A stretch of 64,000 nucleotides of DNA from Branchiostoma lanceolatum. Lineage: Eukaryota > Chordata > Leptocardii > Amphioxiformes > Branchiostomatidae. The stretch's first letter is position 1, and each line of letters begins with the position of its first letter. The notes below the pieces were generated by a model. The model did no database searches, was not told the origin of the DNA, and was given only the letters and a program-made list of their open reading frames with translations. This document shows positions 22,764-34,870 of this stretch, one piece after another. The DNA lies in the NCBI RefSeq assembly GCF_035083965.1, contig NC_089722.1, positions 32,473,958-32,537,957 on the forward strand, given 5' to 3'. Both the position numbers and the translations under genes were made by a program.

Positions 22764-23908
22764 TAGTTATCTTCACCGAGAAGGTTATGCAGAGAGTAGC
22801 GTTTGTGTGTGTGTTTGTTTGTGTGTTTGTAACGTACAGCATAACTCGAGAGGGCTTGGATGGATTGTCTTGATATTTAGAAGGTATGTAGGTCTTGATG
22901 AGGCTAGGGAATGATTAGATTTTGGGTCCCCTAGCGGCTTGTTACGGTACTGCAGCAGAACTTCCTGTTTTGATATCACGTGTTCTGGACAACCTATGGA
23001 ACTGATTTTTGAGTGGTAGATAGCTCTTTGGACAGAGAGTAAGTGGTATAGGTTTTGGCCCCCTAGCGGCTTTTGTGGAACTGCAGGAGCAGGTTTTGGT
23101 TCAGACTTTGAAAGGGAATAACTTAAGAAGGGCTTGATGGATGGTCATGAATTTTGGTAAGTAGATGGCTTGAGTTATGATGTACATGATAAGATACTTA
23201 GTATGCAAATCATTATCTAATTTGCATACTTAATGAGAAAAGTTTACACAGCAACCAAATTCCATGGTAGGGCTCTCAAACATGTGACATATGTATCTGA
23301 GGAAGAGAGAAATATTAATAGATATCAACTATGCAAATGAGGGCCTCATTTGCATAATAAATGTGTAAATACTTTAACTCAAGATGGGCTTGATGGATGG
23401 TCATGAATTTTGGTATGTAGATAGCTGACGTGATACTTTGTATGATTTGACAATAATTATGCAAATCAGACTGCAATTTACATAATTAATGAGACAATTT
23501 TAAAAACCCGCTGTGTTCCATGATTTGACTATTCAAATATGTGACATTTGTAACTGAGGAAGAGAGGAATGTTGATCGATAGAAGATATGCAATTGTAGA
23601 CCTACTTTGCATAATTAATGAGTAACTACGTTAATTCCATACAGGTAAATGATGGCAATTTCATAGTTGTGGCAGTTGGAAGTTATGTGAAGGTGAAGAT
23701 AGTTAAATCAAATTATGCTGATAAGGAGCTCATTTGCATAATTGATGATGTTAGCATAACCTTCTATGTTAAGCTTATACTTTGGACAACGTCTGTTATT
23801 TGGGTGAAGACGATCAACTAGTATGATTTATAATTGATGAGAGACACTCCTAATACGTCAGTCATAAAGGTTAAAATCATTTGGCGAAGGTATGAGGTCG
23901 TGGAACTC
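22764..23908. mobile_element. 1.1 kb insertion with internal repeats, unit A only
   Basis: Other units read CTTGTAGTTTGTAATAC; here about 1.15 kb separates the halves, with TAGTT on both sides as a possible 5 bp duplication. Inside are repeated modules with GGGCTTGATGGATGGTCATG (23121 and 23376) and several ATTTGCATA-type octamers. The right end (GGCGAAGGTATGAGG, then GAACTCTAG) also occurs alone at about 10820-10865. No protein is encoded. Family unknown. Confidence 0.7.
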
Positions 23909-24845
23909 TAGTTTGTAATACAGAGGCTGTGACAATGTAAAAATGTTACGCAGGTGATGAAAGATTATTGAGATATTTCTCTCAGAAAAGTGCGCGGGGG
24001 CCGGGGCCAGTGTCACTTCCGGATGGTTTCACCGGATTGAGAGATCCGGTGACCTTTGACCTTCGTGAAATGTTACGATAATACAAATTAGCCTTTTTAT
24101 TGCAAATAGGTTGATAGCTATAGATCAGGCATGCCTGTGATAAATTGTGGAAAGAAAATTTACTGCATATTTGTGATTTCTGAAACATCTTAGTTGTAAG
24201 GCTGAATGTTTCGTTGATAATCTTCAAAAGGGTCCATCTAGATCTAAATTTGTGACTTTTCCCAGAATTTCTAGATCCTGTCTGTGCCATGCTGTAAAAA
24301 CGTACCTTTCAGCAGGTTGACCTCTCCTGTATTGAAAGAAAAAGATTAATAATCACTTTTTCTCTACTTGCTCTAAAACACTACTTGGACTGTGCAGAGA
24401 TGCAATTTGTGTGGGTCAATACTTTTAATTCTTTAATTACCGCTTATCAAAAATGCACTTTTCACACCTGGCTCCACATACAACCCACGATTCCGTTGCT
24501 GCATAGGTACTAAAGTATCACAAGATGATATAGGACTGACTGTTCTAATCGAGAAATAGTGCTTATTGATAAAGATGACATAAAATGGACCAAACCATTA
24601 AAGTCTTGGGACACCATTAACAATTATCCAAAATAATGGCCCATACCTACACATTTAATCGCCAAATACAACCAAATAAACCAGGATAGTAATTGTCTGT
24701 GATTTCACAACTTACATCAAGATCCATTTCATGCATTTATCTTACAACTGAGCAGGTCACTAGCAAAGGAAAATAACAAACACCTCTCCCACAATGTACA
24801 CACTATAATTACTTCACGGAGAATTGTGTCCTACGGACTCTTGTT
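23909..24845. repeat. Unit A flank homologous to other units
   Basis: Continues the common flank (GGTTTCACCGGATTGAGAG at about 24024; ATGCAATTTGTGTGGGTCAA at about 24400) and then diverges at about 24845, so unit A lacks the sperm-tail-like exon found in the other junctions. No gene seen. Confidence 0.7.
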
Positions 24846-25138
24846 TAACTCCCGAATGCAAGTATCAAATTACCGTCATTTACAACTTTGGAATCATAGC
24901 ATTTTCTCATCAATTAAGCAAATTATGTCTTTATTTACATATTAAATAGATATATCAATTGGTGTTCATCTCTATGTCACAGTTCTCAGTTCATATGTGT
25001 TGAAGCGCCATTGTGAAAAGCACTGCCCACATGTTGACTCTGTCCAAATGCATTGGTGTCCTCGTATATAGGTGTCCTCGTATATAGGTCGTCATCCCCA
25101 AAGTAGCACATTGAAAGAGAATTTCAAGTTTTCCTCAT

Positions 25139-25908
25139 TAAGGCCACAGCAAGTAATTTTTATGGATGACATCAGCGCGCTCGTTAATTTTCGCCTGATT
25201 TCGAAACAAAAAACAAGAAATTTCATTGCCTCCGACGGTGGTCAACATGCAAAAAATTGGCAAATATGTAGTAAACGTTGACAGTCTAAGGTGTTTCATT
25301 ACATATGAATACCCAGTGTAGTTCCTGCCCATGATGGTATGACAAGCTGTTTTACTGCGTTTGTTCTAGTTACTTGAGCTGTATACACATCTTCAAGAAC
25401 AGTTTAATGTTGACAGTCCAAGGTGTTTCATTGCATATGAATACCCAGTGTAGTTCCTGCCAATGATGGTATAATAACAAGCTGTTTTCTGCATTTGTTC
25501 TAGCAAGAACATTATATAAATAATAGGGGGGGTCTAGTTGATTGAGCTGTATACACAAGGTGTTTCATCACATATGAATTCCCAGTGTAGTTGCTTCAGA
25601 TGATGGTACAACAAACTCTTTTTCTGCATTTGTTGCAGTTAGTCTATTGAGATGTATACACATCTACAAGGACATGTTTACATTGAATCAAGGAAGTTTT
25701 ATATCATATATGAAACCTCATTGGTTGAATACAGGAATAAAAGACCTGTTGGTCATGATATCATATTTAACAAGACTTATGATCTCAAAATTTGAAAATA
25801 TAGGAATCTTGTTTTTTTTGGCCCGCCTTGTTTTTTTTCCGCCCTATCTCATTAATTTTGGGGTCTGCGAAGGATGTCATCCATAAAATTTACTTGCTGT
25901 GGCCTAAT
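25139..25908. mobile_element. 770 bp inverted-repeat element, unit A only
   Basis: Left end TAAGGCCACAGCAAGTAATT (from about 25139) and right end AAATTTACTTGCTGTGGCCTA (to about 25908) are inverted copies of about 35 bp that extend to ATGGATGACATC. No transposase is encoded. Three degenerate tandem copies of a 135-165 bp module lie inside at 25285-25690. Confidence 0.75.
25285..25690. repeat. Three degenerate tandem modules inside the element
   Basis: Each module contains AAGGTGTTTCAT, CATATGAATACCCAGTGTAG, a GATGGTA(C/T) stretch and GAGCTGTATACACA. Spacings are about 150 bp. Confidence 0.75.
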
Positions 25909-25909
25909 C

Positions 25910-26284
25910 ATGTAAAGAAGGACCTGGTTTGCATATACTGCATCTCATTACGTTAGTCATCACTTATCATCTCTACCTGCCCAATTAAGATCCACCAAAC
26001 CCTGCTTGAGTTATCCTCCTACAATATTTAGATGAAAAATCCCCACTGTAGTACCGTAGGAGCCCCTCAGAAGAGCCATCTTCGAACTTGACCTTCGTTC
26101 TCCCAACCCCCAACAACCTACTAAATTTCATCACGATCCATTTAATTTCTCTCGATTTATGCCACCAACAAACAAACCGACAAACACACTGCAGCACCAA
26201 AGGAACCCCCAGAAGACCCATCTTCGAACTTGACCTTCGTCTCCCCAACAGACACTTGAGTGACTATATTTGAGATCAAATGTC
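25910..26284. other. Unit A-specific sequence, no gene recognised
   Basis: Contains two short near-repeats of GAAGAGCCATCTTCGAACTTG / AAGACCCATCTTCGAACTTG about 130 bp apart, part of an unidentified repeat. No coding signal is convincing. Confidence 0.4.
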
Positions 26285-26890
26285 ACTAAGACGAGAGCCT
26301 AACGCGCGACGATACTAGGGGGGTCCGGGGGTATGCGCCCCCGTGAAATTTTGAAATCTAGACCCTCTGAAATAATATTTCCTGCATTCTGAGGGGCAAA
26401 TTTTGCTGGAAGAGTAAGCTAAGTTTAATGACATCTCTATTGGTAAAAAAATGCAGAAGGGTTTCAGCTTGATTTTGGGGGAACGGCGCCCTCCCGACAT
26501 ATCATAGTTTTTCGCCAGTGGCACGACATGCTCCCATAGGAAAAGTTAAAATTCTTGACCCATTGAAAGGCTATTTCCTGAATTCTGAGGGGTAAATTTT
26601 GATGGTAAAGTAATCTAAGTTTAATGACATCTCTATATGTGAAAAAAAAAATACAGAAGGGTTTCAGCTTGAGTTTTGGGGGACGACGCCCTCCCGACAT
26701 ATGATTTTTCTGCCGGAGCGCAACATTGAAAACTTTAAAATTTTTGACCCATTGAAACGCGCGCTGTTTCCTGAATTTTGAGGGGCAAATTTTGCTGACA
26801 AAGTAAACTAAGAGGTTAATGACATCTCTATATGCGAAAAAATACGGACGGGATCGGGCCGTTAGCCAGTTCCTTCGGCGGCCCAAGGCA
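26285..26890. repeat. Junction satellite, 3 units
   Basis: The TTTCCTG(C/A)ATTCTGAGG landmark recurs at about 26380, 26575 and 26768, a period of about 195 bp. It is followed by the dispersed GC-rich repeat (26890-27010) and then directly by the RRM2-B 3' flank, with no LINE. Confidence 0.85.
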
Positions 26891-27011
26891 GTATTAAAGC
26901 CTAGCCTGACAAATCGCGTTCCCAGCGGCCGGCCGGTCCTGTAACTGCCAGCCCCCTAGTGGGGTGGGGGTCAGTAACCTCCGGCCGAGAGCTTGTGTAA
27001 ACACAGGGTAT

Positions 27012-28323
27012 ATTAAAGCCCATGGTCCACCAATCTTAATTACGGCTACGGGAGAGTCCTTAGCCAGTGAGAGTTGACTGGGCCTTTTCCCTTTGCTATA
27101 GAACCAGAAGATTCCTGTCGTTAGACTTAGTGCAAAAAACTGCCTTGTCGATAGCAGGGAAAAATTCTTTAATGGAAGCACCCTGGTCAATAGTGAACAA
27201 AATTCAGATTAGAGCTTTATAGTTACGGTTCATATGATTCAGTAGAGTACAAACTACTTCAACTAACTAATAAAGTTAATTTAGATAATCAATCAAGAAA
27301 TTAAAATTTGTCGGTAGATGTTGAAGAATTCTACTTTGCAACGGTCCATCTACAATTTGTTTAAATTCATCACATTTAAAGGAAGAGCAAAACAGGTGCA
27401 TGTACATGCCTTATAGTAAGGACCTTCCTCATAGCAAGTGTACAAGTCAAGGGTTCTTTATCTTGGTACAAAATGTGACCAGAGACGCTACAGGTTCTTG
27501 GATGCATGCTTTGTGACTGCCTTACGTTTTCTATATTTCAGGTTTTACATGCAGAATGCAAAATATACTAGCAGCAGATATTGCTACTTCTTTCGGCAAT
27601 GTCCAATGCTACCAAGAAAGAACATAGAGAAACAAACGCATGGAAATATGAGCAAGAAACTGTTTATTGCTGTTGCGACCTGAGATATTTTACAGCTCCA
27701 TAATTGAAGTAGACACAGTATGTACAGAAGGTTGCAAATAGACATATGTTTGACAAAACTTGGCGCCCTCCATTGGCATTGCTGATATAAACAAACTTAA
27801 CCTGCGACAGAATTAAGATGCTTTTTAATACATTTAAGCTACTTAAAAATACCTCCAAAAAAGGTTGCTTGACAGCTGATGTGGTACAATATATATTAAG
27901 TACTTTACATTGGAAAGCATTTCAAAGAATCAGTTGGGTAAAAAAATGATCACCTAGTTTAAAATAAGAGGATGTATAAGTATAGCAAAATACAGTCATG
28001 CCAGACCGCTCAAGGGATCTAAAACATAAAAATATAGAATTAGAACTAATTACACAACACATTAAAAGCTATGGTTTCTACTATACATTAAAAATCCAGA
28101 TGTCATGATGGTGATCCATGTTATATGTACAGAATCTCTAAATCATCAAGTGACAAGTCTGATACACATAGGTTGTCAGTGGATCCCAACCAAAAAAGGC
28201 ATGGATGGGGTGACAGACTGAACACAAAATACAGCAATTAATAGTGCTTGTCTTTCACGTCATGTACTATCCACGGACAGCCCAAAATGTTATCAAGGGG
28301 ATTTAAAAACTGAAAAGATCTAT
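27012..28323. other. RRM2 copy B 3' flank
   Basis: Homologous to 15913-17216, with the same AATAAA candidate near 27664 (minus strand). It shows the uninterrupted target site of the LINE seen in units A and D. No gene seen. Confidence 0.5.
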
Positions 28324-29551
28324 CTAGAAGTCAGCGTCTAATGTAAACTTCTTCTGAGCAGGAGAGGACATCACGCCCATCTTCTGGTACTCCCCCACTT
28401 TCTTTTCGAAGAAGTTGGTCTTTCCCTCCAGCGAGATGTTCTCCATGAAGTCGAACGGGTTCTCTCTGTTGAAGATCTAGATAGGGGACGGAACATGAGT
28501 AAGTAACTGTAGTCATGTAGACGATAACAAATTAACAAAGCACGCAAATGTGTGGAAGAAAGAAATTGGACTATGCGAGGGTGACGACATACCTTACTGC
28601 ACTTGAGTTCTCCCAGTAGTCTGTCTGCTACAAACTCGATGTACTGCTTCATCAGGTCATGGTTCATGCCAATCAGCTTCACGGGCAGGGCCTCTGTTAG
28701 GAATTCCTGCAATACAAAGATAAAACTTGGTGAGCAGCTAGTAATACAATGTATTGGAAGTCAATCCAAACCTATGATGACACTGAACGATAAGCAAGGA
28801 CTGAAGGAGACAAAATAAAAGCTAATAAGAAGTCAGCAATGCCAATATTTCCTTACAGATTATGGGCACTTCTAGATTTCTTCACTTCTGTCTGCAAACT
28901 TCAAAAGCAAACATTCATTGAAAGTACCTGTTCGATCTTGACAGCATTCCTGATGATCTGGTGGGTGGCCTCCTCGCTGGGCATGTTTACCAGGTGTCTG
29001 AACATCAGGCAGGCAAAGTCACAGTGCAGACCCTCGTCTCTGCTGATCAGCTCGTTGGAGAATGTCAGCCCAGGCATCAGACCCCTCTTCTTCAGCCAGA
29101 AGATAGCAGCAAAGGAACCTGAAGTGGCAAAGCAGCAAATCCGATTGTCAATACATGTAAAAGGCAGTTTCTATATCTTGGGTAAAATCTACAATGTGAA
29201 ATATTAATAAGACAATCAGGGTAACTTGGTTTTGCACATTTCATTTTCAATGTCTAACTCTTACCCAGGAGCTTACTGGGATATCATTTAATGATTTGGC
29301 TTTTGCACAGTAACGATTACACTGTTGATTGTGTTCATTTAACTTCATACTAACCTGAGAAGAAGATTCCTTCTACAGCAGCAAAGGCAACAACACGCTC
29401 CCCAAATGTGGAGTCCTTGTCTCCGATCCACTTGAGAGCCCAGTCAGCCTTCTGCTTCACACAGGGCAAGGTCTCGATTGCATTGAAGAGATGGTCCCTG
29501 TGGGAAGAGACGTTTTTGATAAAATGAGTGGAAATACATCACTTTCTGTTT

Positions 29552-29915
29552 ATAATGAGAAGTTTATTGCAAATTCATGCCCGTGGGCTTATTGCAAATA
29601 CATGGTAAAAACATAGGGAAAACATGCATGCGTCAGTAAACTGTGTCTGACTTTGTAACAATAGGCTACTGGTACTAGATACAATTATTGGCTATATCTA
29701 AACTAGCTGGGTTTGACTTCTTTTTCGGAAGCAGTGGAAGACGAAAAGTCCCACTTTTTCTAGTATTTGTGGGTTCTGTGATTTCAAGAGAAAGGTAGCT
29801 TTTTGTTCATCCGTGAACGTGTAAAAGTAGGGGCATTTCGTGGTAACTTGATTAAATAATTCGGTTCTTTCGTCACTGTTAAATAGATACTTGGAAATAA
29901 AATGTGTTTCGTTTG
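29552..29915 (-). repeat. LINE 3' fragment in RRM2-B intron 7
   Basis: Minus strand encodes a LINE C-terminus ending [12 protein letters not shown], close to the end of the LINE at 14 kb (FHCLQKRSQTQP). It is inserted in CTGTTTTAG(G/T)CCAAC, which is uninterrupted in copy C. The same insertion is in copy D at 51750-52110, but not in A or C. Confidence 0.8.
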
Positions 29916-32116
29916 TAGCCCAACAGCAACACGTAACTACCATCACTCAATATGTATCCTAATGGCAGCAAGTATAATGTGCATGCAGTGTCGTAGAGAC
30001 CATGCAATGCCCATTAGGGCTTTAGCAAGGATTATATGGGGGGGGGGGGCATCTTACTGACCTTTCTGTAGGATCCTTGATGTAGGTGTCAATCAGTAGA
30101 CTGTACATTTCAGAATGGATGTTCTCAATGGCGATCTGGAAGCCATAGAAGCACCTGGCCTCTGTAACCTGCACCTCCTGGCTGAATCTCTCCACCTGGA
30201 CAGATGATGAAAAATGTTTTATAAGTCATGACCATACCAGAACCAAGGACAAATATACATAAAACCATTTGATCATCATGTGTGATCAACTCACCAGGTT
30301 CCTTTTGCCAAAACCATCACGAGCAGCAAAAATTAATGAATCAAGTACATAAGTCATGACATATAATCATGGACAAATGCTATTCAGAAATTAGGGGATC
30401 AAAGTGAACCATTTTGTTTGATAACCCAACACTCACCAGGTTCTCGTTGACGATACCATCACTGGCAGCGAAGAAGGCCAGCACGTGCTTGATGAAGTGT
30501 CTCTCACCGTCATTGAGGCTCTCCCAGTGGCCCAGGTCCTGAAGGAAAACAAGATCACTATCAATATTGTTTCAAGTTTAGATGTTCAATCTAAAAGTTA
30601 ATACTGGAATTCCACTAGAACCCTAACATCAAATGCAGTACAGGCTAGCTTATTTACATGGAATGCAGAGTAAACATAATTTGGCTGGTCGGTGTGGTGT
30701 TAGGTTTTTAGATTTGCATATGTTGTGATAAATGGGTAAGTGACCCCTTGTGCACAATACATTACCTTCTTGGTTGTTGTTTTCATATCTAACAATGTTT
30801 AGCCAGCACTTATCATATGTGTACTTTTCCAATTTTCCTGTTCATGGTGACTTGACTTCCTGACTCCTGTGAGTTGTCTACCAGAATGACGGACATTTGA
30901 TACCTTGGAGAGGTCTACTTCCTCCGCTGTCCAGAACGACGCCTCGGCCTTCTTGTACATCTGCCAGATGTCGTGGTACTGGATGGGAAAGACTACGAAA
31001 CGCCTGGGGTTCTCACGCAGGAGGGGCTCATCCTGGGGAAACAAATTTACAAAGGAAAGTGTTAATGATCGCTGAAGCCCATTACAAAGGGAAAGTGTTA
31101 ATGATTGGTGATACCCACTGTGCACTCTTGGTTGCATTAGTCAGTCACACTAAGGCCAGAATTCTACAAGCTCCCTTGAATAGAACAGACCAAAGATGCT
31201 GGGATGTCATGTTAGTTACTCGAAGAAAGCAAATACAGCTACGAAAATCATCGTTTTCAAAATGATTTGTTTCATCCATCTACATGCACGACTATATTTC
31301 AGTATTGGGATGATGAAAATGTCTTCTATACCTGCTCCTTTCTCTCTGGCTTTTGAACAGTTTCAACCTATGGATAGAATGAAAGATGTTGGATGAACAT
31401 TGGAACACTTAGAAAAATTCGCCGAAAGTCAAATAGGAACGACCTCGAATGTAGGAAATATTAACCAGAATTCTAAGAAAAATTCGCAGAAAATCAAATA
31501 GGAACCTCGAATGTAGTAAATATTAACCAGAATTCTAACAGTAACATTTACTTATGTTATCATTGTTCAGCAGATACGACAATGGCACAACGGGGATAGG
31601 CAAATTAGACTGACCATAAGCATCCAGTTTTAAAGGATCCAGTTTTAAGATATTATAAACAAAAACTTACCACTGGTTTCTTGAGTTCCTTGATGTCTGA
31701 CGATCTTTTTATATTCTGGAAAACAAAACAGAAATTAGACTCTGATTCAAATTGAGCGAGGGGTTGGGATGAAGTAATTTTATGCAATGCGTCTTCTCAT
31801 TTGCATATCAAATGAAACGCCCCGATAATTTATGTAAATCCATTTTCGCGGGAAAATTTTTATAAACAGCTGGCTTGCAACGGTTTCCTTAATTTGAGCA
31901 AGATCTCGGGTTGCAATCGTCATGTTGTGTAAGAAGCCAGGATTTTAAAAATTGCTACTGGTTTTCTTTGTTGCTTACCTGGCTTTGGCTCTCTCCAAGG
32001 ACCTTTCTTGCTTTTCCCTTGGAAGGTGAAGACGGGACCTGAAAGTAGAAACATGAGAAATAAATAAATAGCCCGGGGGAGCGTTAGCATGGAACGGGGC
32101 GGTTTACGCCAAGTTG

Positions 32117-32355
32117 TAGCCTGATCATGAGAGTCCAGACATATATATCGGCGCCCCACCAAGCACCGCACGGCCCACCCTCCCGCTGCCCCCTAAGACC
32201 GACCCCGCCCCACTCTCCGCTGTAAACCCAATCGGCTAGCAGAGCTTGGGTTTACAGCGGAGAGTGGGGCGGGGTCGGTCTTCGGGTGCAGCGGGAGGGT
32301 GGGCCGTGCGGTGCTTGGTGGCGCGCCGATATATATGTCTGGACTCCCAGGGTAG
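32117..32355. mobile_element. 239 bp fold-back element in RRM2-B intron 1
   Basis: Arms of about 100 bp (GAGTCCAGACATATATATCG ... TCCGCTGTAAACCC) are near-perfect inverted copies around an 18-20 bp loop. CCAAGTTG flanks it on both sides (32109-32116 and 32356-32363), an 8 bp duplication. Copy C has the same insertion (42790-43022); copies A and D lack it. The GC-rich arms could form a very stable hairpin in the pre-mRNA. Confidence 0.85.
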
Positions 32356-32976
32356 CCAAGTTGAAACTAATGGAAATTTATAGACAACCAGTCCAAATAT
32401 AAATTCATAACGAACTCAATGAAGACTGAGGGAAAAATAAAGCCGTGAAGAAAGAAAATAATTTTTCCATTTTTGGTTTTCGCGCGCAGTCATTTCCTGT
32501 CGAGCATGACAAAAGGTTTAGCCTTTTTAGCCCCTAATCCGTTGAATTCTCAAAATCTCAATGAACGATTATCAATCATCAACATCCTTGTTTCATAGAA
32601 TGTGCAACATGTTAACAGCAGTCTAGTCGGTGACGAAAGAATGAAAAATTTGCTGAGAAGTAAGACAATTTGTGGCAAGCCGTGATGCACGGATTTACAT
32701 TTTGGTGCCAACACGAGTACAGCGCCATCTCTTTGTTTCGCTGTTCTGACCGGCTACACATGCGATATTTTCCCCGAGTTAGCACTGTGGTATGTCTCAA
32801 TACATTATTGCAGAGCAGCAAACTAGGCAGTTGGAAATTGGGGGGTGAAATAAAGATGAATTTCTCTCACTCCCTCTGCTCAAACAAAACAGAAAATGGC
32901 GCCGGAAAATTTACCTGATTCTCTCGGTCTGCAGAGATCTTCAGCGCCGAGAAGTCCTGCTGCACGGACTGGGTAG

Positions 32977-34576
32977 GGTAACAGGTCAACTCGCCCCAAG
33001 TCCAACTCGCCCAACTATTTACGACCAACTCGCCCCAGTTTTAGGGCTGATCAAACTTGGATTTATATGCATATCTCTGGCTTCTAAATATTACTTTACA
33101 TGCTGACAAAGCTTCGTTACTCAAATCTTAACATTCTCTTCTCTGTTCGGCATTTAACGCCGATGGATGCCGAGGGCGCCGGCGGGCCATGTTGCATGTC
33201 GGCCCGCCGGGTTCACCGGGACCTGCGCCCACTCGCTAGCTGTAATCTCAAGCATGGCTGATGACTGCTGACTCAAATTATTCTTCAAGTACATGCTCCA
33301 AGATGCTTACTTAAAGCACATAAGGTAAGCAACAGTATTTCGGATGCAAATATACAGATGTAACCGGCTCCTTACTGGGCGCCCAGTACGGAAACCGTGG
33401 AGAAAATGGCGCCGATACTCGGCCCCCAGTACGGAGGGAAGTTCCGTACAAGAATTCCAGTACGGAACGGCTTTATTCCAGTACCGAAGCTTCGTCAGTA
33501 CTGGACGTCCAGAACTGAATTTGTTTCGGTACTCGGGATCCAGAGCTGAACTGCTCTCGGTACTCGGGTTCCAGTACGGATTTGCGTTCCGGCTAGTTCA
33601 AATGTCATTCGGTACTGGTTAACCAGTGCGGAGGTCATTCAGCACTGGATAACCGAGTGCCGATTTACGGATGTAACGGGTTCCGTACTGGATTTACCAG
33701 TAAATAGTGACTCTTCAGTACTGGAAGCCGAGACCTCAAATTATTTCGGAACTGGGCGTCCTGTACTCACGTTCTATTAGTACTGGGATGATCCATTGTT
33801 TGGACCGACTGGACAGTTTTGGATTTAGTTGTCTGTACATACTAACGTTTAGGTAGTACTGTTTTGTTCCTTGGTTATGGACATAGATTTTGGTAGGTTA
33901 TATAAAGTACATTATTTATTTCGGTGTACGTTTTCTCCCGATAAAGGCACAAGCCACAAGGATATGTTGTCGTCGTTGAAACGTAACAGAATGTGATACT
34001 CATACTGTATTTTATTTTTATTTTCATTCGAACGTTTTCCAAACAATAGCATTGATTAGAGTATGAAGTAGGAAAAAAAGCATCGAAGAGATGCAGCCCT
34101 AAAAATAACGTTAGACGCTCGTTAGAGTCTCAGCACTCGGTTTCCAGTCCTGACAGGAGGGTTCCCAGTACTCAAGCTGCCCAGTACAGGAAGTCCAGTA
34201 CTGAGAAAGTCTCAGTACTGGAGCTCCTGTTCTGACGACCACTTCCGTACTGGTTGTCCAGTACTGACAAAGGAGGCAGTTACATTTGTATATTTGGATT
34301 TCGCATCGCCATGCTTGAGACTAGAGCTAGCGGCCGTACACGGTGACACGGCGGGCCGAATCCCGATCGAGTTCGTTGCTAAATACGTGCCCAGCAAAAA
34401 AACAAACAAATGTTAAATTAGAGTAACAAGGTTTATTAACATGTGAAGTAATATTTAGAAGTAGGATTTATGGATGTAAAACCGGTATAAAACCAGGTTT
34501 AATAAGCCCTAATTTGGGGCGAGTTGGTAGTAAATAGTTGGGGCGAGTTGGACTTGGGGCGAGCTGTCTAGGATTC
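32977..34576. mobile_element. 1600 bp hAT-like fold-back transposon inside RRM2-B exon 1
   Basis: Flanked by CTGGGTAG (32969-32976 and 34577-34584), an 8 bp duplication matching the hAT consensus nTnnnnAn. The ends carry repeated CAACTCGCCCC motifs in inverted arrangement (32987-33043 and 34515-34566). Inner segments are also inverted, such as AATCTCAAGCATGGC (33243) against GCCATGCTTGAGA (34308), so nearly the whole element folds back. Between lies a dense array of (C)CAGTAC(T/G)G motifs at about 33370-33790 and 34130-34275. No transposase is encoded. Its outermost 10-14 bp are not well matched, so the ends are set by the duplication. Confidence 0.85.
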
Positions 34577-34609
34577 CTGGGTAGACTTCGGTGAGTGCAT
34601 GGTAAGCAT

Positions 34610-34870
34610 CTTTGGTTCTGTAGAGGAAAAATTTGCAGTCGTGGTAGAAAAGATTGGCGGGACAGAGGAGTGGAGCTGCAACAGAGAGAGTTACACGGAC
34701 TAACGACAGAATAGCTGGGAGAGACTGAATGTGGCGGTGTCTGCAGCGCGTTCATATAGCGCGGGACTTGACAAATCTGACCAATTAAAAAAAGGTGAGG
34801 CTCTAAGTGGGCGGATTCAACCAATCAGAGCACCGAACGTCGCGGATTCGACAAAATTTGACCAATCGGA
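34610..34870 (-). promoter_or_regulatory. RRM2 copy B promoter
   Basis: Keeps CCAAT at 34781, 34821 and 34862 (spacing 40 and 41 bp) and the E2F-like GGCGGGA near 34658 (plus strand). It is nearly identical to the copy C promoter. Transcripts from it would run into the transposon in exon 1. Confidence 0.65.

Larger units (their letters stand above)
28324..34609 (-). pseudogene. RRM2: RRM2 copy B, exon 1 split by a transposon
   Basis: Exons 2-11 are intact in length and phase: 32038-31979, 31715-31671, 31367-31332, 31032-30904, 30538-30437, 30195-30062, 29497-29355, 29118-28928, 28706-28593, 28476-28324. Exon 1 is broken after codon 11: its start (ATG at 34609) and its end (32976-32915) are separated by a 1600 bp element. 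Reading back from exon 1 into the element the frame is open for 26 codons with no ATG before a stop, and the next in-frame Met downstream is in exon 5, so a full-length protein is not expected. All catalytic residues remain. A Lys-to-Met change (HLVNMPSEE) is specific to this copy. The absence of any other lesion suggests a recent loss, or use of an unseen alternative 5' exon. Confidence 0.85.

Noticed and set aside
22764-23908. Helitron insertion
   Set aside because: The right end CTAG followed by T and the left TC are suggestive, but no 3' hairpin is present and TAGTT on both sides fits a target duplication equally well. Class left open.
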